Counted from the stretch's first letter, positions 1-8,025 are shown. The stretch is DNA of 64,000 bases from JAHRAW01 sp965262585 (GCA_965262585.1 OZ253546.1:2232001-2296000), one strand, 5' to 3'. Notes: generated by a model not told the origin, from the letters alone. Numbers and translations are program-made.

Positions 1-308
1 TGTTTGGCCGAGTCGGGTTGAACAAGCGCGAGGCCAGGGATTTTGTGGAAATGTTTTTCGAAAGAATTCGATGTTCCCTTGAACAGGGAACCGCCATAAA
101 ACTTTCCGGATTCGGAAGTTTTACCTTGCGGGACAAAACCCCGCGTCCCGGACGAAACCCCAGAACCGGCGAACAAGTGGCAATATCGGCGCGGCGCGTG
201 GTAACCTTCCGCGCAAGCCGCAAACTCAAAGACCGCGTGGCGCAAAATTCCTTTGAATTGACCCAGGGCCTGGGACGACAAGGGCGAAAAGGGCGAAAAG
301 GGCAATGA
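1..308 (+). CDS. ihfA: Integration host factor subunit alpha, 5' end missing
   Basis: This is the alpha subunit of the IHF heterodimer, a nucleoid protein that bends DNA at specific sites in replication, recombination and transcription. The frame is open back to base 1; upstream of the TTG at 18 it still encodes residues matching the conserved F-x-x-x-G-L-x-K-R segment, so only the first dozen or so residues lie outside the window and TTG 18 is not the start. The core KLSGFGSFTLRDK and the DNA-contacting arm RPGRNPRTGE are intact. The C-terminus carries a 9-bp tandem duplication (GGGCGAAAA twice, 282–299) giving a basic GRKGRKG tail that E. coli IHF-alpha lacks. The stop overlaps the next start (ATGA), so the two genes are translationally coupled. 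The ihfA–merR–tRNA-Pro order is common in gammaproteobacteria. Confidence 0.95.
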   Translation, partial: FGRVGLNKREARDFVEMFFERIRCSLEQGTAIKLSGFGSFTLRDKTPRPGRNPRTGEQVAISARRVVTFRASRKLKDRVAQNSFELTQGLGRQGRKGRKGQ

Positions 309-682
309 CTATGCTTGATCCGAGCAGTTTCGAGTTGCCGCCGATTCCGTCCAAGCGTTATTTCACCATCGGTGAAGTCAGCAAACTATGCGCCGTCAAA
401 CCCCATGTATTGCGGTATTGGGAGCAAGAATTTCCCCAGTTGACGCCGGTCAAACGGCGCGGAAACCGTCGCTACTATCAGCGTCACGAAGTGCAGTTGA
501 TCCGGCAGATTAAGAATTTGCTGTACGGCAAAGGCTTTACCATCAGCGGTGCTCGTTCGCACTTGCAGCAGTTGGCAACCGAAGGAAATTCCACCGAGCC
601 GCCGGGACTCGGCGACCAGGGTGCCAAGTTGATTAACCAACTCATCGCCGAACTAGATGAAGTGCGGGATATTCTGCGCTGA
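305..682 (+). CDS. MerR-family transcriptional regulator
   Basis: A 125-residue MerR-type winged-helix regulator. Residues about 19–88 form the MerR DNA-binding domain (FTIGEVSKL, then VLRYWEQEF, then the wing with RRGNRRYY), followed by a short helical dimerisation segment. There is no cysteine cluster or effector domain at the C-terminus, so no ligand can be named. It overlaps the ihfA stop by four bases (ATGA), the usual arrangement for this small MerR protein in proteobacteria, and must be co-transcribed with ihfA. Its target is unknown. An ATG at 311 is an alternative start two codons later. Confidence 0.9.
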   Translation: MTMLDPSSFELPPIPSKRYFTIGEVSKLCAVKPHVLRYWEQEFPQLTPVKRRGNRRYYQRHEVQLIRQIKNLLYGKGFTISGARSHLQQLATEGNSTEPPGLGDQGAKLINQLIAELDEVRDILR

Positions 683-735
683 AGTTTGCGGGGACGGTTA
701 GAGTAAAGTAAAAAGAAAGAAAAATATGATTATTT

Positions 736-812
736 CGGGGTGTAGCGCAGCCTGGTAGCGCACCGCAATGGGGTTGCGGTGGTCGGAGGTTCAAATCCTC
801 TCACCCCGACCA
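736..812 (+). tRNA. tRNA-Pro (anticodon GGG)
   Basis: A complete 77-nt cloverleaf with encoded CCA (810–812). The acceptor stem 736–742 pairs with 802–808 over seven base pairs. The anticodon stem CCGCA/TGCGG (763–767, 775–779) encloses a loop with GGG at 770–772, which reads CCC and CCU. The T arm contains the GGTTCAAATCC core. A TATGAT box at 725–730 could be a -10 element, but no convincing -35 is visible. gltX begins about 50 nt downstream with no terminator between, so the tRNA may be processed from a transcript that includes gltX. Confidence 0.97.
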
Positions 813-862
813 ATTATCCCGCCATGCACTTGGGCCACGCTTTTGATCATCCACGGAACGCC

Positions 863-2278
863 ATGCACACCGTAACCAGATTCCCGCCAAGTCCCACCGG
901 CTATCTGCACGTCGGCGGCGCCCGAACCGCCCTGTTTAACTGGTTGTACGCAAAGAAAACCGGCGGTGAAATGGTGCTCAGAATCGAGGACACCGACCGC
1001 GAACGCTCCACCGAGGAAGCCGTCGAAGTCATCTTCGAAGCACTGAAATGGCTGCGCATGGACTGGGACCAAGGGCCGTTCTATCAAAGCCAACGGCTCG
1101 ACCACTACCAGCAAGCAATCCGACAACTGCTGGAAAAAGACAACGCTTACTATTGTTTCTGCGGCAAAGAAAAACTCGATGCCGTGCGGGAAGCGCAACG
1201 CGCCGCCGGCGGTAAACCCCGCTACGACCGCTGCTGCCGGGATTTGGGTCGGCGACCGGCGACCGGCGAATCCGCCGTGGTGCGCTTCAAGAATCCGCTG
1301 GCCGGGACGGTGGTTTTCACTGATTTGGTGCGCGGCAGGGTGGTGATTGACAACGGCGAACTCGATGACTTAATCATCGCCCGTTCGGACGGCACCCCCA
1401 CCTACAACCTGACCGTGGTGGTGGATGACATCGACATGGGCGTTACCCATGTGATTCGTGGCGACGACCACACCAACAACACCCCGAGGCAGATCAACAT
1501 TTTCCGGGCGTTGGACGCACCGCTTCCGGTATTCGCCCACGTGCCGTTGATTTCGGGGCCCGATGGCGGGCGGCTTTCCAAGCGTCATGGCGCAGTTAGC
1601 GTACTCGAATACCGCGATATGGGAATCTTGCCGGAGGCGTTGTTGAATTACCTCGTGCGCCTCGGTTGGTCCCACGGCGACCGGGAGATTTTTTCCATCG
1701 ACGAGATGATCGACTTATTCGACATCAAAGACATCAACCAATCCGCCGCCAGTTTCGATCTCGCCAAGTTGCTGTCGGTCAACCAGCACTACCTTCGCCA
1801 AACGAGCGCGCAACAACTTGCCGAAGAACTCGGTGCGCGGCTCAAGCGACGCGGCATCGAAACCGATGATGGCCCGCCCCTCGCCGAGGTCGCTGAAGTC
1901 CTTGCCACGCGCGTTCAAACCCTGGAGGAAATGGCCGACCGGGCGGTTTATTTGTATGCGGATTTCGATGAATACGAACCGGGCGCGGCTAAAAAACATC
2001 TCGGTGCGGAAGCCGCGGAATTGTTGCGCGCCATGCACCATGTATTGCAAGCCGTCGAAGACTGGCAAGAGTCCGCCATCAACCATGCCATGACGCAGGT
2101 ATTAGAAACCAAATCAGTAAAACTTGGCCGCATCGCCCAGCCGCTGCGGGTGGCGGTCTCCGGCATCTCAGCGACTCCGTCTATCGACACCACACTCAGA
2201 TTGGCAGGCAAACGACGAACCCTCGAAAGAATCCAAAAGGCACTGGACTGGATTGCCGCGCAGAATCAGGAAACCTGA
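863..2278 (+). CDS. gltX: Glutamate--tRNA ligase
   Basis: Class I glutamyl-tRNA synthetase that charges tRNA-Glu in the cytoplasm. The N-terminus has the HIGH-like signature in PPSPTGYLHVGGARTAL, and the KMSKS-equivalent LSKRHG follows about 240 residues later; the helical anticodon-binding domain fills the C-terminal third. ATG 863 was chosen because it starts directly at the conserved TRFPPSPTG block. An in-frame start at 779 would lie inside the tRNA, and ATG 824 would add residues with no family counterpart. The putative zinc knuckle reads CFC…CCRD, with Asp where the E. coli enzyme has His as its fourth ligand. The length, 471 residues, is normal. Confidence 0.96.
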   Translation: MHTVTRFPPSPTGYLHVGGARTALFNWLYAKKTGGEMVLRIEDTDRERSTEEAVEVIFEALKWLRMDWDQGPFYQSQRLDHYQQAIRQLLEKDNAYYCFCGKEKLDAVREAQRAAGGKPRYDRCCRDLGRRPATGESAVVRFKNPLAGTVVFTDLVRGRVVIDNGELDDLIIARSDGTPTYNLTVVVDDIDMGVTHVIRGDDHTNNTPRQINIFRALDAPLPVFAHVPLISGPDGGRLSKRHGAVSVLEYRDMGILPEALLNYLVRLGWSHGDREIFSIDEMIDLFDIKDINQSAASFDLAKLLSVNQHYLRQTSAQQLAEELGARLKRRGIETDDGPPLAEVAEVLATRVQTLEEMADRAVYLYADFDEYEPGAAKKHLGAEAAELLRAMHHVLQAVEDWQESAINHAMTQVLETKSVKLGRIAQPLRVAVSGISATPSIDTTLRLAGKRRTLERIQKALDWIAAQNQET

Positions 2279-2290
2279 ACCATCACCGGT

Positions 2291-3445
2291 TCACTCCCCC
2301 ATCACCTCCGCATACCAACACGCAAAGTTTCCCACGCTTGGTTCCAATGCGGAAAAGCGCCCCTGACGAGCAAAGCGGGAGGCGAGGCCAGTTTGCTGGT
2401 CGCACAGGAATGGCAAGTCTTCCTCAATGGCCGTGTCAATGCGCCGGTAATAGGTTGGCGCGCGGGCGGCAAAATCATCCCTTTCCGTCGAAGCCCTGGG
2501 GAAAGCGATGGTCTGGATTACCCGGCAGCGGGCGGCGTTCACGGGATACGCCTGATACATCCACAACGAGTCGAAACAGGCGGCGAATGTGAGGTTGGGA
2601 TAAACCCAGGTGTAGCGCGTGCCGGTCAGGTTGCGTCCGCAAAGATGCGGGGCCGGCGGCAGTGCATGGTCGCGGTTGTTGGCGCGGTCCTCTTTAAGCA
2701 GCGCCGCGCTTCCCGTGGTGACGCCAAACTGGGTGGTGTATTCCCCCATCACCGCATCGCAAGGCTCCGGTTCCAGATAGGTGTCGGCGATTGAATGCGG
2801 ATGCACGCAGGGCAGGTGGTAGTACTCGTTGAATACTTCGAGGAACAGTTTCCAGTTGCAGTCCACCTCGAATTCCCGCACCCGGGTGGTCGTCCAGTCC
2901 TCCAACGCCCACGGATGATGCACCTCGGTAAAGTCCCCCAGCCAGTCGTCGAGTTTGCGTTGTTCGGGGTCCATGCAGACGAAGGCGAAACCATCCCGGC
3001 ATTCCAGTCGGAACGCCGTCAGCCCATAGTCGGCGAGGTCGAAGCCGTTGCTGGTTTCCATGCGCGGCGCCGAAATCAGCGCGCCATCCAGATCGTAAGT
3101 CCACGCATGAAAAGGGCAAACCACGGCCTTGCAACGGCCTTCGCCGGACAACAATTTCATACCCCGGTGGCGGCAACTATTGGCCCAGGCCCGCAACCGG
3201 CCCTGACGGTCGCGCATCACCACCAGCGGTACTCCGCCGAGGTCGAGGGCGGCATAATCCCCGGCACGCGGCCAGCGGTCTTCGCGCCCAACCGCAATCC
3301 AGCCACGACCAAAGATTCGCTCCCGCTCCAGATCAAGCCACTTCTCATCGCTGTAACAAAGCGGCGGCAGGGTCATCGAATCGGCAAGGGGATGCCTGAC
3401 CTTGCGGAGGCCTGCAATCAGGGCGTCGAATTCGGCGTTGTGCAT
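2291..3445 (-). CDS. Rieske non-heme iron oxygenase, alpha subunit (SRPBCC family)
   Basis: An oxygenase component that would hydroxylate or demethylate a small substrate using O2 and electrons from a separate reductase. The Rieske [2Fe-2S] ligands are visible as C91-x-H93 and C110-xx-H113. The mononuclear iron site appears as NWKLFLEVFNEYYH with H210 and H215. At 384 residues it resembles choline/betaine/carnitine-type single-component oxygenases more than ring-hydroxylating dioxygenases with small beta subunits, but the substrate cannot be read from sequence. It is the last gene of the minus-strand operon 7527–2291, 32 bp after the MetX-like gene. No ferredoxin or reductase gene lies in the operon, so its electron donor must be encoded elsewhere. 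Confidence 0.85.
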   Translation of the reverse strand: MHNAEFDALIAGLRKVRHPLADSMTLPPLCYSDEKWLDLERERIFGRGWIAVGREDRWPRAGDYAALDLGGVPLVVMRDRQGRLRAWANSCRHRGMKLLSGEGRCKAVVCPFHAWTYDLDGALISAPRMETSNGFDLADYGLTAFRLECRDGFAFVCMDPEQRKLDDWLGDFTEVHHPWALEDWTTTRVREFEVDCNWKLFLEVFNEYYHLPCVHPHSIADTYLEPEPCDAVMGEYTTQFGVTTGSAALLKEDRANNRDHALPPAPHLCGRNLTGTRYTWVYPNLTFAACFDSLWMYQAYPVNAARCRVIQTIAFPRASTERDDFAARAPTYYRRIDTAIEEDLPFLCDQQTGLASRFARQGRFSALEPSVGNFACWYAEVMGE

Positions 3446-3477
3446 GAGCGTAGCGTTGGATTCACATTCATTCGTAT

Positions 3478-4485
3478 TCAGGGCAGCAGTTCAGCAATAG
3501 ATCGGTCGAGGAGTTGGGTGAACTTGGGGTCGTTGCCCGGTGAAGCGGCGCAGTGTCCCCAGGGCGAGTGATGCACTCGAAGTTCTCCGGCGGCGATATT
3601 TTTCGCTTCGAAAGCGTTGTCTTCGGGTGGGAAATACAGGTCGTTGTCGCAGGCGATGATGATGGTCTTTGCCGTGATGGCGCGCAAGGCGGCGACAAAA
3701 TCGCCATTGTGGCGGTCGTTGCGGCTGATGTCGCCGTGTTGCCATGCCCACAGTTTGGCCAGCAAGTCGTTGGCGTCCCAGTTGAGATGGTCGTTCTCCC
3801 AGTCAACCAGCAACGCCTCGACCGATTCAAAACCCAACTGGCGGTATAACCCCTCGCGGTAGAAGGTTTGAGAATAGGCCCAGCCGGCATAAACCCGCGC
3901 GAAGGCTTTCAATCCCCTGGCCGGCAACTGGGAATAATCGCCACCGTTGAATACGCAATCCGCTTGCAGGGCAGATTTCACTCCTTCTAGAAACACATGG
4001 TTGTGTGGCGAAGTGCGGGCTGATGCGCAAAACGGCAGGATCGCGTCAACCATATCGGGATATTGATTGGCCCAGTGGAACGCCTGACAACCGGCCATAG
4101 ACCAGCCGGCCACCAGCGCGATGCGTTTGATTTTCAGGTGTTCGGTCAGCAATCTGTGCTGGCATCGGACGTTGTCGTGCAGGGTGACGCGGGGAAATTT
4201 CGCCCCGCAACAGGGTGGCGATGCATTGCTCGGCGAAGACGACAAGCCATTGCCGAACAGGTTGATGGAAACGATGAAATGTCGCGCCGGATCGATAGCC
4301 CGGCCCGCTCCAAAGAAGTCACGGTTGCGTATATGCGTGCCGGTGTAAAAGGTCGGTAGCAGCACCACGTTGTCCTTCGCCGGGTTGAGCGTGCCGTGGG
4401 TTTCATAGGCGAGTTGAGCACCGAACAGGGTCTCCCCCGATTGAAGAACTACATTCCCCAACGAATAGCAGTGGCAACCGGACAT
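3478..4485 (-). CDS. MetX-like alpha/beta-hydrolase (homoserine O-acetyltransferase superfamily)
   Basis: A 335-residue alpha/beta-hydrolase related to homoserine O-acetyltransferase. The N-terminal ETLFGAQLAYETHGTLN and the oxyanion region are MetX-like. The nucleophile elbow is GWSMAG (Ser), followed late in the protein by an Asp in IIACDNDLYFPP and a His in GHCAAS, giving a plausible Ser-Asp-His triad. It is shorter than usual MetX (about 370–380 residues). Its place between a glutamine-synthetase-like gene and a Rieske oxygenase, far from metY at 16713, argues against a role in methionine synthesis. A hydrolytic or acyl-transfer step in the operon's catabolic pathway is more likely; this is inference from context. 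Confidence 0.75.
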   Translation of the reverse strand: MSGCHCYSLGNVVLQSGETLFGAQLAYETHGTLNPAKDNVVLLPTFYTGTHIRNRDFFGAGRAIDPARHFIVSINLFGNGLSSSPSNASPPCCGAKFPRVTLHDNVRCQHRLLTEHLKIKRIALVAGWSMAGCQAFHWANQYPDMVDAILPFCASARTSPHNHVFLEGVKSALQADCVFNGGDYSQLPARGLKAFARVYAGWAYSQTFYREGLYRQLGFESVEALLVDWENDHLNWDANDLLAKLWAWQHGDISRNDRHNGDFVAALRAITAKTIIIACDNDLYFPPEDNAFEAKNIAAGELRVHHSPWGHCAASPGNDPKFTQLLDRSIAELLP

Positions 4486-4519
4486 CGGCGGAGCGCCAGA
4501 AAATTATTCAGAAAAGTCT

Positions 4520-5932
4520 TCAGAAAAGCCGCAGGTATTCCCGGACTTCCCAGTCGGTGATTGCCTGATGGTAGCGTTCCCATTCATCGACCTTGTATGC
4601 CAGATAGGAGCGGTGCATGGGCTCTCCCAATACCTGTTTGGCAAGATCATCATCGCGCAGTGTTTCGACGGCTTCCAAAAGGTTGCGGGGTAGGCGTTGA
4701 GTGCCGGCGAGTTCCTGTTCGCTCATGGCATACAAATCCTGATTGAGGGGCTTGCCGGGGTCGTAGCGGTTGTCCATTCCTTCACACATGGCGGCGATGG
4801 ACAAACTAAAACTGAGATACGGATTCATGCACATATCGGCGGCGCGGTTCTCGATGCAAAAGCGGCTTTGCGGCAGGCGCAACATGGCCGAGCGGTTGTT
4901 CATTCCGTAGGTCATGTGGGTTGGTGCCCAGGTAAAAACGCCGCCCTCGAAGCCGCCGACTTTGGGCACCAAGCCGTTGTAGGAATTGACCGTGGGGCAG
5001 GCGATGGCGGTGTGCGCACCACCGTGGCGCAACAGGCCGCCGACGGCGTGATACACCGACTCGTGCCACTGCCCGTCCGCGCCTTCAAACAAGTTTTTGT
5101 CGGAGTCGACGCCGCGCACCGAGATATTCATGTGCGCCCCGGAACGCCAGTCGCCGAGGGTTGGCTTGGGCATGAAAGTGATAAAGATGCCGCGCTTTTT
5201 GGCGATTTCCTTGAGCAGGATGCGCAGAAACACAAAGCGGTCGGCCATCTCCAGAATGTTGGTGTAATGAAAGTCCAATTCAAACTGGGAATACGCGCCT
5301 TCCGCCACCACGTCGTGCAAGTTCCAGCCCAGCGTTTCGAGCACGTCGATGAGTTCGCCGAGAAACGGCATGGCATCAATGCTGTATTCGACGTCGTAAC
5401 CAAACGCCTGACGGCGTGGCCGCAACCCTTGTCCCGGCAGCGGGTCATCGTCAAAAGCCTTGACCGGCTGGCCGTCTTTCCAGCGCATGGCGATAAATTC
5501 CGGCTCGATACCGGCATAAAATTCATAACCCTTTTTGGCGGCGTCACGAATCGCCCGCTTCAGCGTGCTGCGCGGACAAAGATTATAGGGCTTGTCCTGC
5601 CACCACAGATCCGCCGTCATCCACGCGCAGGTGCGATCCCAGGGGCAGATGGTCAGCGTATTCAGATCCGGCACCGGAATCTGATCGGCATCCGCCGGCC
5701 CGAGTTCGGGCACAAAGGAAACGGAATGCACCGCAAACTGCGGGCCTTTGCCCATGCACAGCAATTCAAAATCACTGATGGGCACCGGCTTGGTTTTCGG
5801 CAGGCCGAGCATGTCGATCCAGCAGGACAAAATATATTTGACACCGGCGGCTTCGAGTTTCTTTTTGGCGGCGGCCACGACTTTTTTATCGGGCAGGGCC
5901 TCGGCAAGGGATTGGGGGTCGGGTGGGATCAT
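4520..5932 (-). CDS. Glutamine-synthetase-family ligase (GlnT/gamma-glutamylamide synthetase-like)
   Basis: An ATP-dependent ligase of the glutamine synthetase superfamily, 470 residues. The GS metal- and substrate-site blocks are present in order: GIEPEF, EGAYSQFELDF, the SGAHMNISV block, a Thr-Tyr-Gly-x-Asn-Asn-Arg-Ser segment (NNRSAMLRLP) and the IENRAADMCMNPYL block. The SGAHMN block differs from the HVH pattern of ordinary GlnA, and the GlnA adenylylation tyrosine region is not evident. The closest groups known to me are type III/GlnT proteins, gamma-glutamylmethylamide synthetase, and ligases coupled to oxygenases such as TdnQ/AtdA1 of aniline degradation. A strong Shine-Dalgarno GAGGAG precedes ATG 5932. 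With Rieske oxygenases on both sides, gamma-glutamylation of an amine substrate is the likeliest role (inference). Confidence 0.8.
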   Translation of the reverse strand: MIPPDPQSLAEALPDKKVVAAAKKKLEAAGVKYILSCWIDMLGLPKTKPVPISDFELLCMGKGPQFAVHSVSFVPELGPADADQIPVPDLNTLTICPWDRTCAWMTADLWWQDKPYNLCPRSTLKRAIRDAAKKGYEFYAGIEPEFIAMRWKDGQPVKAFDDDPLPGQGLRPRRQAFGYDVEYSIDAMPFLGELIDVLETLGWNLHDVVAEGAYSQFELDFHYTNILEMADRFVFLRILLKEIAKKRGIFITFMPKPTLGDWRSGAHMNISVRGVDSDKNLFEGADGQWHESVYHAVGGLLRHGGAHTAIACPTVNSYNGLVPKVGGFEGGVFTWAPTHMTYGMNNRSAMLRLPQSRFCIENRAADMCMNPYLSFSLSIAAMCEGMDNRYDPGKPLNQDLYAMSEQELAGTQRLPRNLLEAVETLRDDDLAKQVLGEPMHRSYLAYKVDEWERYHQAITDWEVREYLRLF

Positions 5933-5974
5933 CGTGTCTCCTCGGTGATGCGTGGTTTATGCGGTTTATGCGGC

Positions 5975-6397
5975 TTAGGCTTCGGCGGAAACGGGTTCGT
6001 TGAGTTCGATGGAATACCCGTCCGGATCTTTTATAAATGCCAGAACTCGCGTGCCGTGTTTCATCGGCGAAGGTTCTTTGGTAAAGGTTACGCCTTCGGA
6101 TTTGAGGTATTCACCGGCGGCACGGACATCGGATACTTTGAGTGCCAGATGCCCCCAAGCGTTGCCGCGTTCGTAGGGTTCCTTTTGGTCCCAGTTGTAA
6201 GTCAATTCCAGGGTGGTGCCGTCATCCTCTCCCTGATAGCCGACGAAAGTGTTGGTGAAACGGCCTTCGGGATAGTCGGTTCTTCGCAACACTTTCATAC
6301 CCAGAATGCGGGTATAAAAATCCAACGACTTGTCGAGGTCGCTGACCCGGATCATGGCGTGGTCGATGGTGAATTTTGGTTTTGAGTTGCTCGTCAT
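5975..6397 (-). CDS. gloA: Lactoylglutathione lyase (glyoxalase I)
   Basis: Glyoxalase I isomerises the hemithioacetal of methylglyoxal and glutathione to S-lactoylglutathione. The 140-residue protein aligns along its whole length with GloA: metal ligands are expected at His in IDHAMIRV, Glu in LELTYNW, His in WGHLALKV and Glu in DGYSIELNE, all present. The start overlaps the stop of the upstream Rieske gene (ATGA), which makes it a true operon member rather than a bystander. This suggests that the pathway produces a ketoaldehyde, or that a GloA-fold protein has been recruited for another substrate. Confidence 0.9.
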   Translation of the reverse strand: MTSNSKPKFTIDHAMIRVSDLDKSLDFYTRILGMKVLRRTDYPEGRFTNTFVGYQGEDDGTTLELTYNWDQKEPYERGNAWGHLALKVSDVRAAGEYLKSEGVTFTKEPSPMKHGTRVLAFIKDPDGYSIELNEPVSAEA

Positions 6398-7527
6398 TTT
6401 TGCCCCCGTGTGGATGAGTTTTGATTGGCCGTCGAATCGATGGTGAAATCATACACCAGTTCTTGAAACCGCCGCACTCCGGGTTCCCATTGCGGCGACA
6501 ACCAGCCACCCTCGTCAGCCACCGGCGACCGGCGACCGAATTGTAGCCGCTCGCACATGGCGTGGTCTTCCGCGTGCACCTTCCGCCACAAGTCTCGCAG
6601 GGCGGCGACTTCCGTGGCGGGCGCATCGGCGTCTCGCAGCAAATAAATCATCCGACGCTGGCGGGTCTGTTCGGCGTTGATGGGCGTGTTGAGATGCACG
6701 CCCAACTGATCCGGGGCGTAGGTGGCGAGCACGAAAGTGGGGAACAAAGTAAGGTAACTGGAATCCACCGCCAGAGTGTCGGTGGGTGCGGCGGTTGTAT
6801 GTGCGGACGATTCCGCGTTGCAGCCGAGGCAGTGGCGGTCGATAAAAGCCTTGTGATTTACCAGCGGTAAGTCGGTGGTGGTCGAATGCACAAACTGCAC
6901 ATGATAGGGCTCGATAAAATTCTCCATGAGAAATTTCCAGTTGCTATTGACCACGCCGAAGTCCAGCATCGCCACCGGCCTTAGCAACTTCCAATCCAGA
7001 TGCGCCAGTCGCTCGGCAAGCGGTTGGATAAATTCTTCGAAACTCGGAGCGTCGCCATCCAGATTAACGAATATCCAATCGTGCCATACCGCGCAACGCA
7101 CCGCCGCCAGACCGTTTTGTTTCATGTCGAATCCGGCCGGCGTTTGATTATCCACGCCGCCGAAAAATGGCGCAGCACGTAGCGCGCCTTCGAGGTCGTA
7201 TGCCCAACTGTGATAGGGGCAGCGAATCAGACGCCCGGCGTTGCCCGGCGCATCCACCAGTTGCAGGCAGCGATGCCGGCAGACGTTGTGAAACGCCCGG
7301 ATAACGCCTTGTTTCCCACGCACCAACAACACCGGCCGCCCGCCCACACTAACCGGACGAACATCGCCACACTTCGGCATCTCATGAACAAACCCGACCG
7401 GCACCCACGAACGCGGAAACAGCCGCTCGTTCTCCAACGCATGAAATTCTTCACTGTTGTATGCAAGCGCCGGCAGGCCGTGACGCAGGTCGCCGGGGCG
7501 GAGGAATGAGTCAAAGATTTTGTTCAC
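6394..7527 (-). CDS. Rieske non-heme iron oxygenase, alpha subunit (second paralogue)
   Basis: Counted from the proposed GTG, the Rieske ligands fall in CRHRC and CPYHSW, and the iron-binding motif is NWKFLMENFIEPYH followed by a second His (QFVH). GTG 7527 was chosen because homologues begin near the L-R-P…GLP-x-x-AY segment. A longer frame with ATG at 7584 would overlap the XRE gene by 34 bp and adds residues without a counterpart. The 377-residue product is clearly different from the Rieske protein at 2291–3445, so the pair is not a recent duplication. First gene of the five-gene minus-strand operon; it starts 23 bp after the XRE stop, so read-through from the regulator gene is possible. 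Substrate unknown. Confidence 0.82.
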   Translation of the reverse strand: MNKIFDSFLRPGDLRHGLPALAYNSEEFHALENERLFPRSWVPVGFVHEMPKCGDVRPVSVGGRPVLLVRGKQGVIRAFHNVCRHRCLQLVDAPGNAGRLIRCPYHSWAYDLEGALRAAPFFGGVDNQTPAGFDMKQNGLAAVRCAVWHDWIFVNLDGDAPSFEEFIQPLAERLAHLDWKLLRPVAMLDFGVVNSNWKFLMENFIEPYHVQFVHSTTTDLPLVNHKAFIDRHCLGCNAESSAHTTAAPTDTLAVDSSYLTLFPTFVLATYAPDQLGVHLNTPINAEQTRQRRMIYLLRDADAPATEVAALRDLWRKVHAEDHAMCERLQFGRRSPVADEGGWLSPQWEPGVRRFQELVYDFTIDSTANQNSSTRGQK

Positions 7528-7550
7528 GATTATTGTGGTTTCAGAAAACC

Positions 7551-7973
7551 CTAGCGTTTGGCCAGCAGAACTCGCGTAATCCATAGTGCCAAAGCCGCGC
7601 CACCTAATAAAGAAAACCCTCCTATCATCTTGTTTTTTGGTGATTTTCCTTTATTAGATGTGGCTTTCTTTGTGGTTGAGATACATTCGTGATGCACAAT
7701 GATTCCTGCTTGCTTCATTGTCGATACTACTTTATCGGTATTCCCGATCAACTCACTAATTCCTCCTTTATATTCAAGCACTTCTGCCGCTTTCGATAAT
7801 TGACCTATTCCCAAAGCACCCTCCCCATTCTCGATCCGGGACCAAGTTGGCCTACTGACTCCCACTTTCTTGGCTACGGTGGCTTGGTCCAAGCCCAGTT
7901 TCTTGCGTTTGTTAACAAGAAGAGCACCCAACACAGCGGGATATGAAGTTTCAGGAGTCATAGGGGTTGACAT
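7551..7973 (-). CDS. XRE-family HTH regulator with C-terminal membrane anchor
   Basis: A 140-residue protein with a classic XRE/Cro helix-turn-helix at residues about 15–70 (LGLDQATVAKKVGVSRPTWS, RIENGEG). A middle segment (70–100) contains one Cys, followed by a basic linker rich in Lys and Ser (101–115). Residues about 116–136 form one hydrophobic helix (IGGFSLLGGAALALWITRVLL) ending in AKR, which predicts a tail-anchored protein with the DNA-binding domain in the cytoplasm. The gene is AT-richer than its neighbours, like the divergent viperin gene, and the pair probably arrived together. It may control viperin through the palindrome at 7970–7985; because the Rieske operon follows 23 bp downstream, control of that operon is an alternative. 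ATG 7961 is a possible later start. Confidence 0.8.
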   Translation of the reverse strand: MSTPMTPETSYPAVLGALLVNKRKKLGLDQATVAKKVGVSRPTWSRIENGEGALGIGQLSKAAEVLEYKGGISELIGNTDKVVSTMKQAGIIVHHECISTTKKATSNKGKSPKNKMIGGFSLLGGAALALWITRVLLAKR

Positions 7974-7994
7974 TTGTGAAAATGTGCATATACT
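7967..7994 (+). promoter_or_regulatory. Sigma70-type promoter for the viperin gene
   Basis: A perfect -35 box TTGACA (7967–7972), a 16-bp spacer and the -10 box TATACT (7989–7994) point rightwards and predict a transcript start near 8001, about 25 nt before the viperin ATG. The -35 box overlaps the first codons of the divergent XRE gene. Confidence 0.65.
7970..7985. promoter_or_regulatory. 16-bp palindrome, candidate XRE operator
   Basis: ACATTTGTGAAAATGT has perfect 6-bp arms (ACATTT/AAATGT) around a 4-nt centre. It lies between the -35 and -10 boxes of the viperin promoter and covers the start codon of the XRE gene. That position suits repression of viperin and autoregulation by the XRE protein. 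Binding is inferred, not shown. Confidence 0.5.
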
Positions 7995-8025
7995 TTACAT
8001 TCTCTATTAATTGGCATTATTTGAC

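Noticed and set aside
3478..4485. Assignment as true homoserine O-acetyltransferase (metX)
   Set aside because: It is shorter than MetX, lies inside an oxygenase/ligase operon far from metY, and has a divergent active-site neighbourhood (GWSMAG, GHCAAS).
4697..6385. A 562-residue open frame on the plus strand
   Set aside because: It is antisense to the GS-like and gloA genes and has no recognisable domain; the minus-strand genes have clear motifs, operon spacing and ribosome sites.
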